Positions 12,001 to 23,905 of a stretch of 64,000 nt of DNA are shown piece by piece (position 1 is the first letter of the stretch; each line of letters opens with the position of its first letter). The stretch lies in the NCBI RefSeq assembly GCF_002575655.3, contig NC_053039.3, positions 236,632,622 to 236,696,621 on the forward strand, in the 5' to 3' direction. The notes below the pieces were generated by a model. The model made no database searches and was not told the DNA's origin. It worked only from the letters and a program-made list of their open reading frames with translations. The DNA is from Aegilops tauschii subsp. strangulata (Eukaryota > Streptophyta > Magnoliopsida > Poales > Poaceae). The translations under genes were made by a program, and so were the position numbers.

Positions 12001-12766
12001 AAACTACCACTCTGCGGAGAGCTTGCAGTTCGCGAGATAGTTCACCATATGAGCCACCTCGTCATGAGGCATCTCCTTGGTGCACATCCGACTCGGATCG
12101 AGTTGGCCGCTCATTTGACTGATCAAATGAGGGCGGCTTTGAAGCGGGAGCACCCGGCACACCACGAAGGCGGCCAGCAGGTCGGACCCAGTCAGGCCCT
12201 CCGATTGGATCATTACCCGGAGTCGGGCGACGGCGGCGGCTCCAGCCGGCGACAGTGTCCTGGCCCGATAGGACCACTGGGGCCGCCTCCCAGCCGGCGG
12301 GCCGGCTACGTAGGCCGGCAAGTTGACGTAGTCGCCTTGCGGGGCGACGTTCTTCACGTAGAAGTACGATTTCTGCCAGCGCTTCACCGACCGGATCAGC
12401 GTGACGAGAGGGAAGGGGTTGTCGGCTGCCGGCCTCCGCATCGCGAAGAAGGCGCCGCTCTGAGCCGGCACGCCCTGCATGCGGGTGCCAAGCTTGGATT
12501 GGAAGAATCCCCCCAGAGCTCGAGGGTGGGAAGAACGCCAAGAAAGCCCTCACACAGAGTGACGAAGGTGGACAGCAGCACCACCGTGTTTGGAGTGAGG
12601 TGGTGCGGCCGGAGCTGATAAAAGTCGAGGAAGGAGCGGAAGAAGGCGCTCGCGGGCAGACCGAGGCCGCGCAGGAAGTGCGAGCGGAAGATTACCCGCT
12701 CGCCTTCCTCCGGCGCCGGCGTGATCTCCTTCTCCGGCGCGAAACGGACCCGCACCCAGCCGGATT
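9069..12766 (-). pseudogene. Antisense accessory gene of Gypsy-A, spliced, gypsy-type domain plus coiled coil
   Basis: Read right to left, the first block (12755-12396) carries the signature of the plant 'putative gypsy type transposon' domain (PF04195-like): FRSHFLRGLGLP, LHHLxPN-type HHLTPN and FVTLCEGFLGV. A frameshift near 12400-12480 follows, then YVKNVAPQGDY and a Ser/Ala/Pro-rich acidic region (11802-11458). Next is a long Q/E/A-rich coiled coil (10778-10000, e.g. ERDRLVKKLADQEE) and an acidic C-terminus ending about 9069. The blocks are separated by good GT-AG introns on the minus strand: about 11961-11899, about 11462-11400, about 10655-10478, about 10393-10245 and 9970-9869. The last joins DLVD to EYFPGY in frame across a clean polypyrimidine-CAG acceptor. 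The N-terminus is cut off at 12766. Function unknown; such extra frames are known from Tat elements. Large plus-strand frames here (10584-11395, 11182-12618) are shadows. Confidence 0.7.
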
Positions 12767-12771
12767 ACCAT

Positions 12772-13125
12772 TGTACCCCTGGGGGTAGGCCTATATAAAC
12801 CCCCAGGGCACCCATGCAAAGGGTTGATCTCTAAGATAGTTTTAGCCACCACATAGAGGGAAGAGGAGAGCTAGCCTTGCCTTTCTTCCTCCTCTAGCCA
12901 AACAGCTCAAGGAGCACTTGTAGCTACTTGTGTTGATCTACTGATCATGCGGAGACCCCGCAGAGCAGGACTAGGGGTGTTATCTCCACGGAGAGCCCCG
13001 AACCTGGGTAAGATTCGCCGGCGTGCATGTCTTCGCCTTATCCCGTTTCCAGGCACCGGCGATGTCTTACTGGCTCCCACAATGATAAGCCACCCGTTGG
13101 CATATGTCGCACCTACCACCTGACA
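12772..13125 (+). repeat. Truncated 3' LTR of Gypsy-A
   Basis: This begins near a TATATAAA box (about 12786-12793) and ends ACCTGACA at 13125, a typical Gypsy LTR terminus. A full LTR would have several hundred bases before the TATA box. The upstream accessory gene is also cut at 12766, so one deletion removed the accessory gene start, the polypurine tract and U3. Sequence right of 13125 is integrase coding sequence of Gypsy-B. Confidence 0.65.
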
Positions 13126-13371
13126 AAGGTTGTTGGTAGAGATACATGGAGGCATATGTGGCTCACAAATAGGATCGAGAGCCCTTGTCGGCAAAGTTTT
13201 CCAACAAGGTTTCTATTGGCCCACTGCTCTCTAGGATGCAAATGAGCTAGTTACCAAGTGTGAAGCATGCCTGTTCCATTCAAAGAATATACATCAGCCA
13301 GCTCAAGCACTTCATACGATTCCTCTATCCTGGCCTTTTTCTCTCTGGGGGCTCGATATCTTGGGCCCCTT
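13126..13371 (+). pseudogene. Gypsy-B integrase, first part
   Basis: One frame reads HGGICGSQ, then GKVFQQGFYWPTAL, the C-x2-C of the zinc region, and WPFSLWGLDILGPF up to the insertion point. This is the integrase zinc-binding domain and the first catalytic Asp. There is a local frame disturbance near 13235-13245. The reading is resumed at 21961 after the Copia insertion, which duplicated CCCTT (13367-13371 and 21961-21965). Confidence 0.85.
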
Positions 13372-15115
13372 TGTTGGGGAACGTAGTAATAATTCAAAAT
13401 TTTCCTACGTGTCACCAAGATCAATCTAGGAGATGCTAGCAACGAGAGAGAGGGAGTGCATCTTCATACCCTTGAAGATCGCTAAACGGAAGCGTTACAA
13501 GAACGCGGTTGATGGAGTTGTACTCGCGGCGATTCAAATCGCGGAAGATCTGATCTAGCACCGAACGGACGGCGCCTCCGTGTTCAACACACGTACAGCC
13601 CGGGGACGTCTCCTCCTTCTTGATCCAGCAAGGGGAGAGGAGAAGTTGAGGGAGAGATCCGGCAGTACGACGGCGTGGTGGTGGAGCTTGCAGTTCTCCG
13701 GCAGGGCTTCGCCAAGCACTACGGAGGAGGAGGAGGTGTTGGGGAGGGAGAGGGCTGCGCCAGGGGAAGGGTGCGGATGCCCTCTCTCTCCCTCACTATA
13801 TATAGGGGAAAGGGGGAGGAGGAGGCGCCCTAGGGTTTCCCTAGGGGAGGGGCGGCGGCCATAGGGGAAACCCTAGATGGGTTTGGGCGCCCCCACCCCT
13901 AGGAAACTTGCCCCCAAGCCGGGAGGGGTGGCTGCCCTAGGGGAGCCGCCCACACCTCTCCACGTTACGTGAGATGGGGTGGGAGGGGCGCACAACCCCT
14001 TAGTGGGCTGATGTGCCCCCTCCCCTTGGCCCATAAGGCCCCCCAACGCTTGCCGGGGCCTCCGAAACCCCTTTCGGACACGATGGTCGTCACCCGGTAC
14101 CCCGGAACGATTCCAAACTCCAATACCCTTCGCCCAATATATCGATCTTCACCTCCGTACCATTCCAGAGTTCCTTGGTACGTCCGGGATCTCATCCGGG
14201 ACTCCGAACAACCTTCGGTAACCACATACTATTTCCCATAACAACTCTAGCGTCACCGAACCTTAAGTGTGTAGACCCTACGGGTTCGGGAACCATGCAG
14301 ACATGACCGAGACACCTCTCCGGCCAATAACCAATAGCGGGATCTGGATACCCATATTGGCTCCCACATGTTCCACGATGATCTCATCGGATGAACCACG
14401 ATGTCGGGGATTCAATCAATCCCGTATTTAATTCCCTTTGTCTATCGGTATGTTACTTGCCCGAGATTCGATCGTCGGTATCCCCATACCTCGTTCAATC
14501 TCGTTACCGGCAAGTCTCTTTACTCATTCCGTAACGCATGATCCCGTGGCTAACTCCTTAGTCACATTGAGCTCATTATGATGACGCATTACCGAGTGGG
14601 CCCAGAGATACCTCTCCGTCACACGGAGCGACAAATCCCAGTCTCGATTCGTGCCAACCCAATAGACACTTTCGGAGATACCTGTAGTGCACCTTTATAG
14701 CCACCCAGTTACGTTGTGACGTTTGGTACACCCAAAGCATTCCTATAGTATCCGGGAGTTGCACAATCTCATGGTCTAAGGAAACGATACTTGACATTAG
14801 AAAAGCTCTAGCAAAACGAACTACACGATCTTGTGCTATGCTTAGGATTGGGTCTTGTCCATCACATCATTCTCCCAATGATGTGATCCCGTTATCAACG
14901 ACATCCAATGTCCATGGTCAGGAAACCATGACCATCTATTGATCAACGAGCTAGTCAACTAGAGGCTCACTAGGGACATATTACGATCTATGTATTCACA
15001 CATGTATTACGGTTTTCGGTTAATACAGTTATAACATGAACAATAGACAATTATCATGAACAAGGAAATATAATAATAACCATTTTATTATTGCCTCTAG
15101 GGCATATTTCCAACA
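13372..15115 (-). repeat. 3' LTR of the minus-strand Copia
   Basis: Plus-strand ends are TGTTGGGG and TTCCAACA. It is homologous in reverse to 3357-5095 and to 20218-21960. A TATATATAG box on the minus strand lies at about 13796-13804. The polypurine tract, read on the minus strand as AAGTGGGAGGC, is at 15116-15126. Confidence 0.93.
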
Positions 15116-18100
15116 GCCTCCCACTTGCACTAGAGTCAATAATCTAGTTTACATCGCCATGCGATTGACACTCATAGTTCACATCGCCATGTGACTAACA
15201 CCCAAAGAGTTTACTAGAGTCAATAATATAGTTCACATCACATGTGATTAAGACTCAATGAGTTCTGGGGATTGATCATGTTATGCTTGTGAGAGAGGTT
15301 TTAGTCAACGGTTCTGCAACATTTAGATCCGTATGTACTTCGCAAATCTCTATGTCCTATCATAGATGTTGCTTCCACGCTCCACTTGGAGCTATCCCAA
15401 ATGGTTGCTGCACTATACGTATCCGGTTTGCTACCCAGAGTCATCCAGATATGTGTTAAAGCTTGCATCGACGTAACCCTTTACGCCGAACTCTTTATCA
15501 CCTCCAAAACCGAGAACCATTTCCTTATTCCTCTAAGGAAAATTTTGACCGCAGTCTAATGATCCATTCCTGGATCACTTTTGTACCCCCTTGCCAGACA
15601 CGTGGCAAGGCACATATCAGGTGTGGTACACAGCATGGCATATCGTATAGAGCCTATGGCTAAGGCATAGGGGACGACTTTCGTCCTTTCTCTTTCTTCT
15701 GCCGTGGTCGAGCTTCAAGTCTTAACTTCACACCTTACAACTCAGGCAAGAACTCCTTCTTTGACTGATCCATCTTGAACTCCTTCAAGATCATGTCAAG
15801 GCATGTGCTCTGTGAAAGTCTTATCAGGCGTCTTGATCTATCTCTATAGATCTTGATACCCAACATGTAAGCAGTTTTACACAGGTCTTCCTTTGAAAAA
15901 CTCCATTCAAACAACCCTTTATGCTTTCCAGAAATTCTACATCATTTCTGATCAACAATATGTCATCCACATATATTTATCAAAATGTTGTAGTGCTCCC
16001 ACTCACTTTCTTGCAAATACAAGTTTCTTGCAAACTTTATATAAACCCAAATGCTTTGATCACCTCATCAAAAGCATATGTTCCAACTCCGAGATGCTTG
16101 CTCCAGTCCATAGAAGGATCGATGGAGTTTGCATACCTTTTAGCGTCCTTAGGATCGACAAAACCTTCTGGTTGTATCACATACAGCCTTTCCTCATGGA
16201 AACCGTTAAGGAAACTTTGTTTTGACATCCACCTGCCAGATTTCGTAAATGAAAATGCAGCAACTGCTAACATAATTCTAACAGACTTTAGCACTGCTTT
16301 GATTGAGAAAGTCTCATCATAGTCAACTCCTTGAACTTGTCAGAAACTTCTTTGAGACAAGTCGAGCTTCATAAATGGTGACATTACCATCAGTGTCTAT
16401 CTTCTTCTTAAAGATCCATTTATTCTCAATGGCTTGTCGATCATCGGGCAAGTCCGCCAAAGTCCATACTTTGTTCTCATACATGGATCCTATCTCGGAT
16501 TTCATGGCTTCCAGCCATTTGTTGGAATCCGGACCCACCATCGCTTCTCCATAGCTCATAGCTTCATCGTTGTCCAACAACATGACCTTTAAGACAGGGT
16601 TACCACTCAGAAGTTGTACACACCCTTGTCGACCTATGAGGTTCGATAGTAACTTGATCTGAAGCTCCATGATCATCATCATTAGCTTTCTCTTCAACTG
16701 AGGTAGGTGCCACAGAAACATTTTTCTATGTTGCGCTACTCTCTGGTTGAAGTAAAGGTTCAACAAGCTCATCAAGTTCTATCTTCCTCCCACTCAATTC
16801 TTTCGAGAGAAACTCTTTCTAGAGAAAGGACATGTTCCTAGTGACAAACACTTTGCCCTAAGATTTGAGATAGAAGGTATACCCAATCGTCTTGTTTGGG
16901 TATTCTATGAAGACACAATTTTCCGCTTTGGGTTCGAGCTTTTCTGGCCGAAGCCTATCGACATAAGCATCGTAGCCCCAAACCTTAAGAAACAACAACT
17001 TAGGTTTCTTGCCAAACCATAGTTCATACGGTGTCGTCTCCACGGACTTAGATGGTCCCCTATTTAAAGTGAATGTAATTGTCTCTAATGCATAACCCCA
17101 AAATGATAGCGGTAGATCAGTAAGAGACATCATAGATCGCACCATATCCAATAGGGTGCGACTACGACGCTCGGACACACCATTACGCTATGGTGTTCCA
17201 GGTGGCGTTAATTGTGAAACGATTCCACCTTGTCTTTAGTGATTGCCAAACTCATAACTCAGATACTCTCCCCTTGATCAGATCATAGTAACTTGATCTT
17301 CTTGTTATGATGATTCTCGACTTCACTTTGAAATTGCTTGATCTTTTCAAACGTTTCAAACTTATGCTACATTAAGTAAATATACCCATATCTACTCAAT
17401 TCATCGGTGAAGGTGAGAAAATAACGATATCCACTGTGTGCGTCAACACTCATCGGACCGCACACATCAGCATGTGTGATTTCCAACAAGTCGCTTGCCT
17501 GTTCCATTGTTCCAGAAAACGGGGTTTTAGTCATCATGCCTATGAGGCATGGTTCGCATGTGTCAGGTGATTCAAAATCAAGTGACTCCAAAATTCCATT
17601 AGCATGGAGGTTCTTCATGCGCTTTACACCAATATGACCTAAGTGGCAGTGTCACAAGAAAGTGGTACTATCATTATCAACTCTACATCTTTTGGCATCA
17701 ATGTTATGAACATGTGTATCACTACGACCGAGATTCAATAAACCATTCACATTGGGTGCATGACCGTAGAAGGTATTATTCATGTAAACAGAATAACAAT
17801 TATTCTCTGTCTTAAATGAATAACTGTATTGCAATAAACATGATCTAATCATGTTCATGCTCAACGCAGACACCAATGCAAACAACATTTATCTGGGTTC
17901 AACATTAGTCCCGAAGGTAGAGGGAGCGTGTGATGGTGATCATATCATCCTTGGAAACACTTCCAACACATATCGTCAGCTCGCCCTTAGCTAGTCTCCG
18001 TTTATTCCGTAGCTTTTGTTTTGAGTTACCAATATTAGCAACTGAACCGGTATCTAATACCCATGTGCTACTAGGAGTACTAGTAAGGTACACATCAATA

Positions 18101-18710
18101 ACACATATATCAAATATACTTTTGTTGAAGTTGCCAGCCTTCTTATCTACCAAGTATTTGAGGTAGTTCCGCTACCAGTGACCGTTCCCCTAATAGAAGC
18201 ACTTCGTCTTGGGTTTGGGTTCTTGGGTTTCTTCACTAGAGCGGCAACTGGCTTGCCATTCATGAAGTTTCCCTTCTTGCCCTTGCCCTTCTTTGAAACT
18301 AGTGGTCTTGTTAACCATCAACACTTGATGTTCCTTCTTGACTTCTACCTTTACGGCCTTAAGCACGACGAACAGCTCCGGGATCAACTTCCCTTGCATG
18401 TTATAGTTCATCACGAAGCTCTAGTTAGCTTGGTGATAGTGACTGGAGAACTCCATCAATCACTTCTCTTATCTGGAAGATTAACTCCCACTTGATTCAA
18501 GTGATTGAAGTACCCAGAAATTCTGAGCACATGCTCACTGGCTGAGCTATTCTCCTCCATCTTGTAGGCAAAGATCTTGTCAGAGGTCTCAAACCTCTCA
18601 ACACGGGCATGAGCCTGAAATACCAATTTCAGCTCTTGGAACATCTCATATGTTCCATGGCGTTCAAAACGCTTTTGGAGCCCCGACTCTAAGCCACAAA
18701 GCATGGCGCA
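15116..18710 (-). pseudogene. Decayed Copia gag-pol of the minus-strand element
   Basis: Remnants in several frames follow Copia order on the minus strand. There are gag pieces (18704-18190) and a zinc knuckle that has lost cysteines to a stop and to Tyr (about 18190-18150). Protease follows with DTG in WVLDTGSVANI (18153-17905), then the pre-integrase and integrase pieces (17888-16858, including a VSERRSRTLLDM-type Glu motif). Last come reverse transcriptase pieces (16775-15893), with the YVDD-encoding stretch at about 15958-15970. The RNase H end is short or missing. Numerous stops and frameshifts make it non-functional; any mobility would have needed proteins from relatives such as the element at 1-5095. 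Confidence 0.88.
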
Positions 18711-20202
18711 CTAAACTATGAGGTAGTCATTAGAACGTGTCTTCCAAATGTTCACAACATCCACGGACGACGCCAAAGGGGTTGGCACACCGAGCGGTGC
18801 ATCAAGGACAGAAGCCTTCTGTGTAGCAGTGAGGACAATCCTCAAACTACGGCCCTAGTCCGCACAATTGCTTACAATATCTTTCAACTAAGTCTTTCTC
18901 TCGGAACGTATTAAAACAAGGAGCTAAAGCGCGAGCTATTAAACCACAACATAATTTGCAAAGACAATTTAGACTAGGTTCATGATAATTAAGTTCATCT
19001 AATCAAATTATTCAATGAACTCCCACTCAGATAGACATCCCTCTAGTCATCTAAGTGATACATGATCCGAATCAACTAGGCCGTGTCCGATCATCACGTG
19101 AGACGGACTAGTCATCAACGGTGAACATCTCCATGTTGATCGTATCTACTATACGACTTATGTTCGACCTTTCGGTCTCTTGTGTTCCGAGGCCATGTCT
19201 GTACATGCTAGGCTCGTCAAGTCAACCTAAGTGTTTCGCATGTGTAAATCTGGCTTACACCTGTTGTATGCGAACGTTAGAATCTATCACTCCCGATCAT
19301 CACGTGGTGTTTCGAAACAACGAACCTTCGCAACGTTGCACAGTTAGGGGGAACACATTTCTTGAAATTTTAGTGAGGGATAATCTTATTTATGCTACCG
19401 TCGTTCTAAGAAAATAAGATGTAAACATGACAGACATCACATGCAAATCATAAAATGACATGATATGGCCAATATCATCTTGTGCCTTTTGATCTCCATC
19501 TTCGAGGCGCGGCATGATCACCTTCGTCAACGGCATGACACCATGATCTCCATCATCGTGTCTTCATGAAGTTGTCTCGCCAACTATTACTTCTACTACT
19601 ATGGCTAATGGTTAGCAATAAAGTAAAGTAATTACATGGCGTTTTCATTGACACGCAGGTCATACAATAAATTAAGACAACTCCTATGGCTCCTGCCGGT
19701 TGTCATACTCATCGACATGCAAGTCGTGATTCCTATTACAAGAACATGATCAATCTCATACATCACATATATCATAATTCATCACATCCTTTTGGCCATA
19801 TCACATCATATAGCATACCCTACAAAAACAAGTTAGACGTCCTATAATTGTTGTTGCATGTTTTACGTGGCTGCTATGGGTTTCTAGCAAGAACGTTTCT
19901 TACCTACGCAAAAGCCACAACGGTGATATGCCAATTGCTATTTACCCTTCATAAGGACCCTCTTCATCGAATCCGATCCGACTAAAGTGGGAGAGACAGA
20001 CACCCGCTAGCCACCTTATGCATCAAGTGCATGTCAGTCGGTGGAACCTGTCTCACGTAAGAGTACGTGTAAGTTCGGTCCGAGCCGCTTCATCCCACAA
20101 TGCCGCCGAATCAGGATAAGACTAGGAACGGTAAGCAAATTGAACAAATCATCGCCCACAACTACTTGTGTTCTACTCGTGCATAGAATCTACGCATAGA
20201 CC
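18711..20202 (-). other. 5' internal (leader) region of the minus-strand Copia
   Basis: About 1.5 kb between the recognisable gag and the primer binding site. It contains the untranslated leader and the degenerate start of gag. I see no convincing reading frame. Confidence 0.6.
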
Positions 20203-20217
20203 TAGCTCTGATGCCAC
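20203..20217 (-). other. Primer binding site (initiator tRNA-Met)
   Basis: On the minus strand, directly after the 5' LTR, the sequence is TGGCATCAGAGCTAG. Copia elements of this group prime from the 3' end of initiator tRNA-Met (TGGTATCAGAGC), so there is one mismatch, a T-to-C change at the fourth base. Confidence 0.85.
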
Positions 20218-21960
20218 TGTTGGGGAACGTAGTAATAATTGAAAATTTTCCTACGTGTCACCAAGATCAATCTAGGAGATGCTATCAATGAGAGAGAGGG
20301 AGTGCATCTTCATACCCTTGAAGATCGCTAAGCGGAAGCGTTACAAGAACGCGGTTGATGGAGTTGTACTCGCGGCGATTCAAATCGCGGAAGATCCGAT
20401 CTATCACCGAACGGACGGCGCCTCCGCGTTCAACACACGTACAGCCCGGGGACGTCTCCTCCTTCTTGATCCAGCAAGGGGAGAGGAGAAGTTGAGGGAG
20501 AGCTCCGGCAGCACGACGGCGGTGGTGGAGCTTGCAGTTCTCCGGCAGGGCTTCGCCACGCACTACGGAGGAGGAGGAGGTGTTGGGGAGGGAGAGGGCT
20601 GCGCCAGGGGAAGGGTGCGGCTGCCCTCTCTCTCCCTCACTATATATAGGGGAAAGGGGGAGGAGGAGGAGCCCTAGGGTTTCCCTAGGGGAGGGGCGGC
20701 GGCCACAGGGGAAACCCTAGATGGGTTTGGGCGCCCCCACCCCTAGGAAACTTGCCCCCAAGCCGAGAGGGGTGGCTGCCCTAGGGGAGGCGCCCCCACC
20801 TCTCCACGTTATGTGAGATGGGGTGGGAGGGGTGCATAGCCCTTTAGTGGGCTGATGTGCCCCCTCCCCTTGGCCCATAAGGCCCCCCAACGCTTGCCGG
20901 GGCCTCCGAAACCCCTTTGGGACACGCTGGTCGTCACCCGGTACCACCGGAACGATTCCGGACTCCAATACCCTTCGCCCAATATATCGATCTTCACCTC
21001 CGTACCATTCCGGAGTTCCTCGTCACGTCCGGGATCTCATCCGGGACTCCGAACAACCTTCGGTAACCACATACTATTTCCCATAACAACTCTAGCGTCA
21101 CCGAACCTTAAGTGTGTAGACCCTACGGGTTCGAGAACCATGCAGACATGACCGAGACACCTCGCCGGCCAATAACCAATAGCGGGATCTGGATACCCAT
21201 ATTGGCTCCCACATGTTCCACGATGATCTCATCGAATGAACCACGATGTCGGGGATTCAATCAATCCCGTATTCAATTCCCTTTGTCTATCGGTATGTTA
21301 CTTGCCCGAGATTCGATCGTCGGTATCCCCATACCTCGTTCAATCTCTTTATCGGCAAGTCTCTTTACTCGTTCCGTAACGCATGATCCCGTGGCTAACT
21401 CCTTAGTCACATTGAGCTCATTATGATGATACATTACCGAGTGGGCCCAGAGATACCTCTCCGTCATACGGAGCGACAAATCCCAGTCTTGATTCGTGCC
21501 AACCCAACAGACACTTTCGGAGATACCCGTAGTGCACCTTTATAGCCACCCAGTTACGTTTTGACGTTTGGTACACCCAAAGCATTCCTACAGTATCCGG
21601 GAGTTGCACAATCTCATGGTCTATGGAAACGATACTTGACATTAGAAAAGCTCTAGCAAAACGAACTACACGATCTTGTGCTATGCTTAGGATTGGGTCT
21701 TGTCCATCACATCATTCTCCCAATGATGTGATCCCGTTATCAACGACATCCAATGTCCATGGTCAGGAAACCATGACCATCTATTGATCAACGAGCTAGT
21801 CAACTAGAGGCTCACTAGGGACATATTACGATCTATGTATTCACACATGTATTATGGTTTCCAGTTAATACAATTATAGCATGAACAATAGACAATTATC
21901 ATGAACAAGGAAATATAATAATAACCATTTTATTATTGCCTCTAGGGCATATTTCCAACA
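20218..21960 (-). repeat. 5' LTR of the minus-strand Copia
   Basis: A 1743-bp repeat with TG...CA ends, paired with 13372-15115. The minus-strand TATA box is at about 20640-20648. It would have driven transcription leftward. Confidence 0.93.
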
Positions 21961-22785
21961 CCCTTTCCCCATGCTACCGGGGGCTTTGAGTCCATGTATG
22001 TTGCCGTCGACAAGTTCACAAAGTGGCCTGAAGTAGAGCCAATGAGGAAGGTAACAACACAGTCAGCCGTCAAGTTCTTCCAAGGGTTGGTTTTCCATTT
22101 CGGGGTTCCTAACAGAATCATCACCGAAAACTACACGCAGTTCACGAGCCGCACCTTCATGCAGTACATCCGAAGCCTTGGGAGCAAGGTGTGCTTCGCC
22201 TCTGTTGCTCACCCGAGAAGCAATGGGAAAGCAGAACGGACAAATGCTGAAGTGTTGTGTGGTCTCAAGACAAGAACCTTTGACAGGTTGCACAAGCATG
22301 GAAGACGTTGGATTGATGAGTTGTCGGTGGTTCTTTGGTCACTCAGAACGACACCGAATTGAGCTACTGGCTAATGACCCTTCTCACTAGTCTATGGTGC
22401 AGAAGCGGTGCTCCCCAGGGAAATCACATGCAGGTCACATCGAGTGCTTGCCTATGATGAGGCAGAGCAAGAGCAGCTACGGCAAGATGATGTTGTGCTC
22501 CTCGAGGAAGATCATCTTCGGGTGGTTATGCGAGTTGCATGCTACCAGCAAGCTTTGCGCCGCTATGATAGCCGCAGAGTTCATGCCCGAAGCTTTAAGG
22601 AAGGTGACCTTATTTTTCGGCGCGTCCAATCCGCCAAGAAATCAAACAAGTTGACACCAAAGTGGGAGGGCCCTTATCGGGTAGTACAAGTCACCAGACC
22701 TGGTGCAGTCCATCTGGAGTTCGAAGATGGTATCCGAGTGCAGAACTCGTGGAGTATCGAGCATCTTCACAAGTTCTACCCATGA
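21961..22785 (+). pseudogene. Gypsy-B integrase, second part
   Basis: The frame continues from 13371: YVAVDKFTKWPEVEPM, then VPNRIITENYTQF, AHPRSNGKAERTNAEVL and, at the end, EHLHKFYP with TGA at 22783-22785. The second catalytic Asp of the D-D-E triad is replaced by Glu (GAA at 22126-22128), while the final Glu is present. Three stops occur close together (22360-22362, 22372-22374, 22375-22377). No chromodomain follows, as expected for the Tat lineage. Non-functional. Confidence 0.88.
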
Positions 22786-23619
22786 GGCGCAATTGTCGGG
22801 CCTTGTTCCTGGCAACCCCCTTTTGTACAAGCTTAGTCTCTAAGACTTGTAACCCTTTGTACAAAGCCAGATGCAGATCCTGTGCATATGCGAATAAAGC
22901 TAAGTGCTTCACAACCCTTTGTGCATATTTATTTATGTATCCGTCCATGCAACGTTGTGGTTACATTTCAGCTTATATGAAAACTGCTGACAAACCGTCA
23001 AGGTTCCCAAACCACTCTTTTATCTTCTTTCTTTTTCCATAGAAACAGAAGGATTACTTGCGCGCAAGTTTCTTGGTGAGGAGAGTGACGAAGGGAATAT
23101 ATGGTGCCGCCAGCATTCATTTCATACAACAAGAAGTACACCAAAGAAAGTTAAGTTGAAAAACAAATTCAACTAAAAATGTCTTTGTTACATTGTAGTT
23201 CCCCTTGCATGATTATGTTTTAGTATGAGAAACCTGCATGCGAAGGAATCTTGTCGTGACCATTCGCGCTCTAATCTCGCCTTGAGTCCGCTCGGCAAGG
23301 TTCTTGTAGCTGCGTTGGTATTGGCAAGATATCTTGCCGGTGGCCGCGTCGTCAGCGGGCTGCTAAGGACCCGTTCCTCGAAGCACTCATGGCAAGAAAG
23401 CACACCGGCAAGTTTCCAGGCCGCATAGGATGAATGATCGGAGTCATACAAAGACACAAACAAGCAAAGGGGACAACAAGCATTCATCCAAGCATTATAA
23501 ATAGCAAATATTTATTAAAAGATGCTCAATGACATTTTTCTTAGCCCTTTTTCCCCAGGGTTTACATCAAGTGCAAGCAAGGCAAAAGGGGTTAAGCCAG
23601 ATGATGGTGCTGCCTGTGT
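22786..23619. other. Non-coding spacer of Gypsy-B
   Basis: This lies between the integrase stop and the end of the antisense accessory frame. I see no gene in it; the short open frames are not conserved-looking. Confidence 0.6.
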
Positions 23620-23905
23620 TTAGCTAGAGTCGGAGTCGTTGTCCTCGGTCTTGATGCATGGGGACTCGCTGTCGTCGTCTTCACCATTGGCCTCCTTGTC
23701 GCTTTTGCTCGAGGAGGCGGTTTCGCTACCGCTCGAGCTCTTTGCGCAGCACTTCATGGGAGCTTCTGATGCGCCGAAGAACTTCACGGCGAGCTTATTG
23801 GATTCGACTAGCTTGAAGTGGAGAAGATGCCCCTGCCCCAAGTATCGGGCACAGACGAAGGATTTCCACCCGTGCGTGAAGTACATGGTTCCATTGGCGG
23901 AGAAC
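23620..23905 (-). pseudogene. Antisense accessory gene of Gypsy-B, B3-like domain (3' part)
   Basis: On the minus strand the frame reads MYFTHGWKSF, LGQGHLLHFKL and LAVKFFG, followed by a Ser/Asp/Glu-rich acidic tail ending at 23620. The order 'GWKxF - GxxLxFxL - VKxFG' is the core of the plant B3 DNA-binding fold as seen in REM-type proteins. The reading extends upstream across the solo-LTR insertion: removing 23906-27274 and one copy of AGAAC joins VRFEFSANGT in frame to MYFTHG. It is therefore one gene split by that insertion. Whether it binds DNA is unknown. Confidence 0.65.

Larger units (their letters stand above)
5096..13125 (+). mobile_element. Ty3/Gypsy retrotransposon, Tat-type (Gypsy-A), 5' part missing
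   Basis: The order is reverse transcriptase, RNase H, integrase, a non-coding spacer, an antisense accessory frame and an LTR remnant. Absence of a chromodomain after integrase, together with an antisense extra frame downstream of it, is the hallmark of plant Tat-lineage Gypsy elements. Its left part is cut by the Copia element ending at 5095. Its 3' LTR is truncated and ends at about 13125, next to coding sequence of a second Gypsy element, so Gypsy-A is nested in Gypsy-B. I cannot assign a family name from sequence alone. Confidence 0.85.
13372..21960 (-). mobile_element. Complete Angela/WIS/BARE-like Copia, minus orientation
   Basis: An 8.59 kb element bounded by two LTRs with TG...CA ends and flanked by the perfect 5-bp direct repeat CCCTT. 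On the minus strand it reads 5' LTR (20218-21960), primer binding site, decayed gag-pol, polypurine tract, 3' LTR (13372-15115). The internal region is about 5.1 kb and its genes are full of stops and frameshifts. The two LTRs differ by a few per cent by eye, mostly transitions, which suggests an insertion age of the order of a million years or more; a real alignment is needed for a number. Confidence 0.95.

Noticed and set aside
10584..12618. Three long plus-strand frames (10584-11357, 10664-11395, 11182-12618)
   Set aside because: They are shadows of the antisense accessory gene, whose minus-strand frame has domain motifs and splice sites; the plus-strand translations are low complexity.
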